Assembly: GCA_964451885.1 (NCBI GenBank)
Contig: CAYVJW010000064.1
Location: forward strand, 1 to 9,373
Direction: 5' to 3'
Origin: CAYVJW01 sp964451885
GTDB lineage: Bacteria > Patescibacteriota > Gracilibacteria > UBA4473
DNA: 9,373 nucleotides
Shown: in pieces, positions 6,036-9,373 of the stretch
Layout: each line of letters starts with the position of its first letter
Position numbering within the stretch: the stretch's first letter is position 1
Position numbers and translations under genes: made by a program
The notes under the pieces: model-generated
The model's database searches: none
The model's input: only the letters and a program-made list of their open reading frames with translations
Told to the model about the DNA's origin: nothing

Positions 6036-6105
6036 GGGAATGCGGAATACTATAGGTCGTCCGCGATAGCGGGCTACCGGAAGTATGGAGCCATTCCCGA
6101 CGACC
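6036..6105 (+). other. Predicted H-type pseudoknot RNA abutting the tRNA 5' end
   Basis: Stem 1 is GGGAATG (6036-6042) with CATTCCC (6092-6098), 7 bp. Stem 2 is GGTCGTC (6055-6061) with GACGACC (6099-6105), 7 bp. The strands cross, and the two 3' strands touch with no gap, so the stems could stack coaxially. The 30-nt loop contains a CGC-GATA-GCG hairpin (6062-6071). Competing helices exist: ATACT/AGTAT (6047-6051/6082-6086) and GGCT-A-CC/GGAGCC (6072-6078/6087-6092). Stem 2 ends exactly one base before tRNA position 1 (6106). I recognise no riboswitch or ribozyme family: hammerhead, HDV, twister and pistol cores are not seen. The pairing is seen in the sequence; formation and function are inference. 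Confidence 0.5.
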
Positions 6106-6182
6106 GAACGATTAGCTCAGTTGGCTAGAGCGTCCGCCTGACTCGCGGAAGGTCACTGGTTCAAGTCCAGTATCGTTCACCA
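6106..6182 (+). tRNA. tRNA-Val (anticodon GAC), CCA encoded
   Basis: A full 77-nt cloverleaf. The acceptor stem GAACGAT (6106-6112) pairs with ATCGTTC (6172-6178). The D-arm stem is GCTC/GAGC (6115-6118/6128-6131). The anticodon stem TCCGC/GCGGA (6133-6137/6145-6149) has loop CTGACTC, so the anticodon is GAC at 6140-6142, decoding GUC/GUU. The T stem ACTGG/CCAGT has loop TTCAAGT. Discriminator A6179 is followed by an encoded CCA (6180-6182). A35, C36 and A73 are the valyl-tRNA synthetase identity bases. Odd: base 37 (6143) is T, where tRNAs nearly always have a purine. It is immediately preceded by the predicted pseudoknot and followed by an inverted-repeat segment that begins at the CCA. Confidence 0.93.
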
Positions 6183-6438
6183 TCCTTCGCTTTGCGGTAA
6201 GGGGCTTGGCAGAAAATAAGTTACCAAGTTTGATGAGATTTTTTTTCGTGTACGAGAAAGAGAAGCTGAGTCATATTATAATATGGCGAAGTTTTTCTGA
6301 CGAAGTACACGGAGAAAAAGATATTAAAATTGGTAAGTTATTTACTGCTAAGTCCCTAAGCGTTAGCGAATCGGAAATGGAAGCCTCCGTAGCCTTGGCG
6401 AAGGGGGGCTCGTCAGTTGTCCGCAAAGCTTCGGATGG
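6180..6438. repeat. 259-bp segment bounded by 18-nt imperfect inverted repeats, starting at the tRNA CCA
   Basis: The left end, 6180-6197 (CCATCCTTCGCTTTGCGG), and right end, 6421-6438 (CCGCAAAGCTTCGGATGG), pair at 15 of 18 positions; the three central bases are unpaired. A third related copy, GCCTCCGTAGCCTTGGCGAA (6383-6402), is nearby and forms its own strong hairpin at 6382-6410. The left repeat shares the tRNA CCA. The interior holds the GIY-YIG-like remnant. It may be a small non-autonomous mobile element, a trace of endonuclease-driven insertion, or a structured tRNA trailer. Confidence 0.6.
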
Positions 6439-6457
6439 CAGGCCATTATATCTCTAG
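6233..6457 (+). pseudogene. Probable remnant of a GIY-YIG endonuclease-like gene
   Basis: From ATG 6233 a 74-codon frame runs to TAG at 6455-6457. Its first ~41 residues follow the short GIY-YIG domain common after CPR tRNA genes. FFFVY (residues 3-7) stands in place of the GIY-type strand. HIIIW (14-18) stands in place of YIG. SDEVHGEKDIKIGK (21-34) has the same spacing as the family's SDLxRRxxEHNxGK, and LFTAKS (35-40) matches the usual xFSTKS. Key residues are lost: YIG is IIW and the arginine pair is HG. After residue 41 the frame runs into repeat sequence (GGSSVVRKASDG). It is probably a decayed gene and not an active enzyme; there is no Shine-Dalgarno. The alignment is from memory of the family, so confidence is moderate. 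Confidence 0.4.
6239..6319. other. Long imperfect stem-loop inside the tRNA-downstream segment
   Basis: An outer arm of T8 plus CGTGTAC (6239-6253) pairs with GTACACG plus GAGAAAAA (6305-6319): 15 pairs with two G-T wobbles. A further AGAAA/TTTCT block (6255-6259/6294-6298) continues inward. The tip is the perfect palindrome CATATTATAATATG (6272-6285). It overlaps the GIY-YIG-like remnant, so the frame and the fold cannot both be fully conserved. It could help end tRNA transcription, although no T tract follows on the plus strand. Confidence 0.5.
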
Positions 6458-6514
6458 CAAAGCCTGTCTATCTATAACAGAATGAAAAAACTAGCAGATG
6501 ATTTAATCAAAGAT

Positions 6515-7873
6515 TTATGTGAGTATTTCCGATAAGAATCGCATCGGATCAATAAACTTCCCGCCCCTCAACATTTCAAAATGCAAATGCGGGCCGGACG
6601 TCATATATCCCGATCCGCGCGCACCAGATTCGCCTCCGGTTTTTCCGATTAAATCCCCCTTTTCCGCAATATGCCCTTCATTCACCAAAATATCCGACAC
6701 ATGCCCGTACACCGTATGGAAACCGTCTTTATGCTGCAGGATAAAATAAGAATACCCGAACCCGTTACTTCCTGTTTTTATAACCTTCCCATCTGCCGGT
6801 GCAAAGATATCCGTTCCCTGAGGAGCAAAAAAGTCTACCCCCTTGTGCTCCATCCCAAACTCTTTTTTATATTTTTCACCATGAAAATGCGCCGTAATCT
6901 TCATGGGAATTTTTAGAGGAAAATCAAATATATTTATACTTTCTTCCACACTGTACGGCTCGTTATCTTCATGCCCCAATTTATCCCGGATTCCTTTCAT
7001 CTTCCACCGAAGGCTCTGAAGCTCCAGAGTCGCATCAGCCTGAAGGCGGCGGAGGTTATCCAGCTCTTTCTGTGTTTTTCCTTCCGAAAACTGAAGGCGG
7101 GCAACTGCATTTGCTTTACGTCCGGCAAAATTCGAAAGGCCTCTGTATTCCTGCGCTTTTTTATACCGAAGGCTCTCGAGGCTCCCAAATAAAGCCGTCA
7201 TGTATCTTTCTTTTACATATAATTCCCGTTTCAATTTATTCATTTTTTCCAGCCGTGATTTTTTCTTCAACTCAAAATGCCGCGCGCGTTGGTTCTCCTC
7301 CAGGAGCTTGGATACAGTTTTATCGGAAAGCAGCCATTTCAGAAGCGAAACATCCTCCAGCCCGAATTGCTCCTTTCGCAAATAATTCTTTTGCAAAAAT
7401 TCCCCGTACGTCCTTTTTTCAACACGAATCATAGTAAGTAAATCCGATTTTTCACGGGTGACTTGAGCCAGTTCCTCTTTCCATTTTTGCTCTTCGGTAA
7501 TCAATTCATCCAGTTTTCCTTTTGCCCGGCCCAATTCCGTATCCAGGAGAAAAAGCTCCGTTTCGTACTTATTTCTTTTTTCAAGAATATCATGGAGCTT
7601 AGCGCTTGATTCTTCAATCTCGGACTCCGCCGCTTCTAGCTCATCTTCCTCCAGAAGTATATCTTTTTGGACTTCTCGCAGATGCTCAGGAGTAGGGTTT
7701 TTAGGGATTTCAGGAAGGGGGATTTCGACGTTTGTCGGTTCGGGAACTGGCTGATGAGCGGTTGATTCCTCCTCGCCACCAAAAAATCTTTTCAACAAAA
7801 CGTTAATATCGCTTCCAATACTGGCAAAAGCGAGGGTGGGGAGGAGAAGTAATATAAAAGAGATTTTTTTCAT
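6515..7873 (-). CDS. Secreted coiled-coil M23 metallopeptidase (EnvC/NlpD-like murein hydrolase)
   Basis: A 452-aa exported protein with three parts. A signal peptide (MKK, hydrophobic core, AFA|S cut after about residue 17) is followed by a proline-rich linker (40-64). A long charged coiled coil runs from about 65-300. A C-terminal LytM/M23 domain spans about 325-450. Zn ligands and catalytic histidines are visible: H343 and D347 (EHKGVDF), H386 and H391 (HTVYGH), and H429/H431 (GPHLHFE). With all of them kept it is probably a real glycyl- or D-alanyl-endopeptidase acting on peptidoglycan, not a degenerate activator. The architecture matches EnvC-type proteins that act at the division septum. 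It is monocistronic, divergent from nth, and convergent with the tRNA. No Shine-Dalgarno: TGTAAAAA precedes ATG. Substrate bond not determinable. Confidence 0.92.
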   Translation of the reverse strand: MKKISFILLLLPTLAFASIGSDINVLLKRFFGGEEESTAHQPVPEPTNVEIPLPEIPKNPTPEHLREVQKDILLEEDELEAAESEIEESSAKLHDILEKRNKYETELFLLDTELGRAKGKLDELITEEQKWKEELAQVTREKSDLLTMIRVEKRTYGEFLQKNYLRKEQFGLEDVSLLKWLLSDKTVSKLLEENQRARHFELKKKSRLEKMNKLKRELYVKERYMTALFGSLESLRYKKAQEYRGLSNFAGRKANAVARLQFSEGKTQKELDNLRRLQADATLELQSLRWKMKGIRDKLGHEDNEPYSVEESINIFDFPLKIPMKITAHFHGEKYKKEFGMEHKGVDFFAPQGTDIFAPADGKVIKTGSNGFGYSYFILQHKDGFHTVYGHVSDILVNEGHIAEKGDLIGKTGGESGARGSGYMTSGPHLHFEMLRGGKFIDPMRFLSEILT

Positions 7874-7889
7874 TTTTTACATTTCAGAT

Positions 7890-7919
7890 TCTATACTCAT
7901 TAGTGTTAGAAATAAACAA
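7890..7919 (-). promoter_or_regulatory. Candidate promoter of the M23 peptidase gene
   Basis: On the minus strand TTGTTT (7914-7919, 3/6 to -35) and TATAGA (7890-7895, 5/6 to -10) are 18 nt apart, and the -10 box lies 16 nt before the ATG at 7873. That would leave a leader of only about 10 nt. The -35 match is weak. Confidence 0.3.
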
Positions 7920-8030
7920 TCTGTATAATGCGGCGTAGCCAGGGAACTTACATATAGAAAGTAAATAACGTAATCCAGATGTTATGTAAACTGTCCAAAG
8001 CTAAGGCGAAGCGGTATATATTCTATATTC

Positions 8031-8036
8031 TATAAT
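8031..8036 (+). promoter_or_regulatory. Candidate -10 box of endonuclease III
   Basis: A perfect TATAAT ends 18 nt before the ATG at 8055, predicting a leader of about 12 nt. No -35 box is visible at normal spacing. A second perfect TATAAT is at 7924-7929, which would give a leader of about 120 nt. The spacer 7874-8054 also contains TTCTATA repeats and an inverted TTACATA...TATGTAA pair. Confidence 0.3.
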
Positions 8037-8054
8037 CCAAATTCAAAATTCATA

Positions 8055-8693
8055 ATGAACCCAAAAACCTTCATAAGCCAAATACAGTCCCGATACGCCA
8101 AAGAAAAATGCCACCTCACCCATGACAAGGCACATTCCTGGACCCTGCTTTTTGTCGTCATCTTGTCGGCTCAATGCACCGACAAAAAAGTAAACCAGAT
8201 TACCCCAAAACTCTTTGCTGATTTTCCAACCCTCGAACATTACGCTGCCCGTCCAATCGAAGAACTCGAAGCTATTATCCGCCCGCTCGGATTTTTTCGA
8301 AACAAATCCAAAAGCCTCAAAAATTGCGCCGAACAAATGATTTTAAAATTTGACGGAAAACTTCCCGACACCATGGAAGGCCTGACATCATTACCGGGGG
8401 TAGGCAGAAAAACCGCCAACGTAATCCTCTGGAACATTTTTGGGAAAAACGAAGGAGTGGTTGTCGATACGCATGTAGGGCGTATTGCTCAGCGGGTTGG
8501 TCTGTCTCAAAACACAAATCCCGAAAAGATTGAACAGGATCTGATGAAAGTATTTCCCCGAAAAAAATGGGGAATACTGGCTCACCAGCTGAGCCAGTTC
8601 GGCAGAGATTACTGCAAAGCGCCAGTTCCAGTATGTTCGGAATGTTTTTTGAAGGAGGAATGTCCGAAAATTGGGGTGGGGAAGAGGAAATAA
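8055..8693 (+). CDS. nth: Endonuclease III (DNA glycosylase/AP lyase)
   Basis: A 212-aa base-excision repair enzyme. It removes oxidised pyrimidines and cleaves the abasic strand by beta-elimination. The helix-hairpin-helix LTSLPGVGRKTANVI (110-124) carries catalytic K119, and VVVDTHVGRI (135-144) carries catalytic D138; these match E. coli K120 and D138. A [4Fe-4S] site is complete: C187, C194, C197, C203 in the standard C-x6-C-x2-C-x5-C spacing. The N-terminal LLFVVILSAQCTDKKVN block is also typical. Length equals the family norm (about 211 aa). No Shine-Dalgarno: AATTCATA precedes ATG. It is monocistronic, with the toxin gene convergent downstream. Identification is firm. Confidence 0.96.
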   Translation: MNPKTFISQIQSRYAKEKCHLTHDKAHSWTLLFVVILSAQCTDKKVNQITPKLFADFPTLEHYAARPIEELEAIIRPLGFFRNKSKSLKNCAEQMILKFDGKLPDTMEGLTSLPGVGRKTANVILWNIFGKNEGVVVDTHVGRIAQRVGLSQNTNPEKIEQDLMKVFPRKKWGILAHQLSQFGRDYCKAPVPVCSECFLKEECPKIGVGKRK

Positions 8694-8700
8694 TTGCACT

Positions 8701-8710
8701 CCGAGCTCGG
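8701..8710. other. CCGAGCTCGG palindrome between convergent nth and toxin genes
   Basis: A perfect 10-nt palindrome sits 7 nt after the nth stop. A second inverted repeat, ATCAAG-T-CTTGAT (8746-8758), overlaps the 3' end of the toxin gene; on the minus strand it is followed by a T5 run about 11 nt later. Either could help end transcription, but both are short, so a terminator call is weak. Confidence 0.25.
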
Positions 8711-8741
8711 TTGTAGCAGCAGGCACAAGAAAAAGCTAAAT

Positions 8742-9074
8742 TTACATCAAGTCTTGATACAAATCCCTCCAAATCTTCAACAAATTCATTTTATCATTAT
8801 CTGTCAGCTCCCCAAGCGTTTGATCAATGCTTGCTTTCGCTAAACAACTAATTTTAGCCAAACGTACCCAGGAAGGCTTCAATAAACCGTCTTGTTTCCA
8901 ATCCTGAAGTTTTCCATCCCCTTTCTGACGGTATTCTTTGGTAGTAACAGGAGCAAGGATAACGTCATCATCCCCTGTGTCCAAAATAACTAACGCAGGA
9001 CGTTTAATCTTTTTATTAGTATTTGCGTGAGAAAAATTAATGAGTATAACAGCCCCAAATTTATAATTCATCAT
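8742..9074 (-). CDS. MazF/PemK-family toxin (endoribonuclease)
   Basis: A 110-aa PemK/MazF-fold protein, normally a sequence-specific mRNA endonuclease. Supporting blocks: NYKFGAVILINFSHANTNKKIKRPALVIL near the N-terminus, matching the GDIVLVxF...KxRPALVI pattern of the family; DDDVILAPVTT, matching the DVIVAPITS strand; and LLKPSWVRLAKISCLAKASI, the usual KPSxVRxxKI block. The start is one of two adjacent ATGs (9074 or 9071). The open frame goes further upstream to 9161, but that would overlap the antitoxin gene deeply and the family domain begins at NYKFG. It overlaps the end of the upstream 62-aa gene by 14 nt, the usual layout for antitoxin-toxin pairs. Cleavage motif unknown. Confidence 0.82.
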   Translation of the reverse strand: MMNYKFGAVILINFSHANTNKKIKRPALVILDTGDDDVILAPVTTKEYRQKGDGKLQDWKQDGLLKPSWVRLAKISCLAKASIDQTLGELTDNDKMNLLKIWRDLYQDLM

Positions 9075-9249
9075 AAATAGAGTCTTCTTTATCGTATTTT
9101 TGCAAAAGATGATCTTTGCTCGACTCCTTCCAAACATTTTTTTCTTCCGGCTCAATGACAATGGTAAAAGTTATATTTGAAGGCAATGCTTTCCCCCATT
9201 CAGCAGGAATTTTATTTTTTCTTACGTTTCTAATAACCAAAGGAGTCAT
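9061..9249 (-). CDS. Putative antitoxin partner of the MazF/PemK toxin
   Basis: A 62-aa protein encoded directly upstream of the toxin; the reading frames overlap by 14 nt, suggesting translational coupling. I do not recognise a named antitoxin family. The N-terminal half is basic and contains VIRNVRKNKIPAEWGKALP; a strand-like TFTIVIEPEEKN follows. The C-terminal half is charged, ending in KYDKEDSIYDEL, as expected for a disordered toxin-wrapping tail. The role is inferred from position, size and composition. The start is the first ATG after an in-frame stop at 9286-9288. A strong promoter places transcription start at or one base before this ATG, so the mRNA is probably leaderless. Another possibility is an unrelated small protein. 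Confidence 0.6.
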   Translation of the reverse strand: MTPLVIRNVRKNKIPAEWGKALPSNITFTIVIEPEEKNVWKESSKDHLLQKYDKEDSIYDEL

Positions 9250-9256
9250 TATGTCA

Positions 9257-9285
9257 ATTATAAACTTGACTAAAATTAATGCAAA
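9257..9285 (-). promoter_or_regulatory. Promoter of the toxin-antitoxin operon (near-leaderless)
   Basis: On the minus strand TTTGCA (9280-9285, 4/6 to -35) is 17 nt from a perfect TATAAT (9257-9262). The -10 box ends 7 nt before the antitoxin ATG, so the start point is expected at 9250 or 9249, leaving essentially no leader. Confidence 0.6.
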
Positions 9286-9293
9286 TTAGTTTA
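9261..9293. promoter_or_regulatory. Possible autoregulatory operator over the TA promoter
   Basis: TAAACT (9261-9266) and AGTTTA (9288-9293) are inverted with a 21-nt gap that spans the -10 to -35 region. Antitoxins often repress their own operon from such sites. A separate perfect palindrome ACTCATGAGT lies upstream at 9308-9317. Both are short and could be chance. From 9318 to the window end I see nothing else. Confidence 0.25.
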
Positions 9294-9373
9294 CGAAATT
9301 TCCAAAAACTCATGAGTCAAAACCATAACAAAGTTTATCAAGTAGGCGAAAATCGGACTTAAAGTCAAAATCA

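Noticed and set aside
6040..6069. Nine-codon open frame (MRNTIGRPR) after GGAGG, as a leader peptide
   Set aside because: AGGAGG is only 2 nt from the ATG, too close for normal initiation, and the bases are better explained by the pseudoknot helices.
6036..6105. HDV-like, hammerhead, twister or SRP RNA
   Set aside because: The pseudoknot topology recalls HDV, but there is no P4 or catalytic joining strand between the two 3' strands. Hammerhead CUGANGA...GAAA, the twister core and the full SRP AGGUCCGGAAGGAAGCAGCC element are all absent; only CCGGAAG is shared with SRP.
6482..6535. 17-codon open frame MKKLADDLIKDLCEYFR
   Set aside because: No Shine-Dalgarno or promoter, overlaps the 3' end of the M23 gene on the other strand, and is short enough to occur by chance.
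7072..7434. Plus-strand open frames opposite the M23 gene
   Set aside because: They are antisense shadows of a gene whose signal peptide, coiled coil and Zn-binding residues are all intact.
9075..9161. Longer toxin start at 9161 (139 aa)
   Set aside because: The extra N-terminal residues are lysine-rich, unlike the family, and would overlap most of the upstream 62-aa gene; the MazF fold begins at NYKFG.

Overview
The window looks like a chromosomal piece of a small-genome bacterium, most likely a member of the Candidate Phyla Radiation (Patescibacteria). This is an inference. It rests on short AT-rich spacers, one tRNA gene followed by what looks like a decayed GIY-YIG endonuclease, an AmmeMemo gene pair, and genes that mostly lack a Shine-Dalgarno site. 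TGA is used as a normal stop (for example at 877 and 3756), so the genetic code appears standard. No phage, plasmid or CRISPR features are present.

Layout. 1-181: a canonical promoter and an 87-nt leader. 182-877 (+): DedA-family membrane protein. 1010-1480 (-): compact nitroreductase, convergent with DedA and divergent from the next unit. 1661-3756 (+): a two-gene unit with an (alpha/alpha)6 glycosidase resembling neutral invertases (GH100) and a HAD phosphatase of the sucrose-phosphate-phosphatase type. The unit ends in a perfect 32-nt palindrome that contains the stop codon. 3876-4352 (+): SixA-like histidine phosphatase. 4381-4466: four copies of a 9-mer in inverted arrangement between convergent genes. 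5840-4452 (-): Memo-AMMECR1 operon. 5841-6514: a 674-nt stretch without a confident protein gene, holding promoters, a hairpin, a predicted H-type pseudoknot that touches the first base of tRNA-Val(GAC), the tRNA, and a 259-bp segment bounded by 18-nt inverted repeats that contains the GIY-YIG-like remnant. 6515-7873 (-): secreted coiled-coil M23 peptidase. 8055-8693 (+): endonuclease III. 9249-8742 (-): a small toxin-antitoxin operon (candidate 62-aa antitoxin plus MazF/PemK toxin) with a strong promoter that predicts an almost leaderless mRNA.

How the parts work together. The glycosidase and phosphatase probably act on the same sugar pathway, with sucrose or a related compatible solute as the best guess. 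Memo and AMMECR1 are two of the three parts of the AmmeMemoRadiSam system; the radical SAM partner is not in the window. The M23 protein probably remodels the cell wall, endonuclease III does base-excision repair, and the TA pair is an independent accessory module. The most unusual region is 6000-6440 around the tRNA. It has a pseudoknot leader, a pyrimidine at tRNA position 37, and an inverted-repeat-bounded segment starting exactly at the CCA end.
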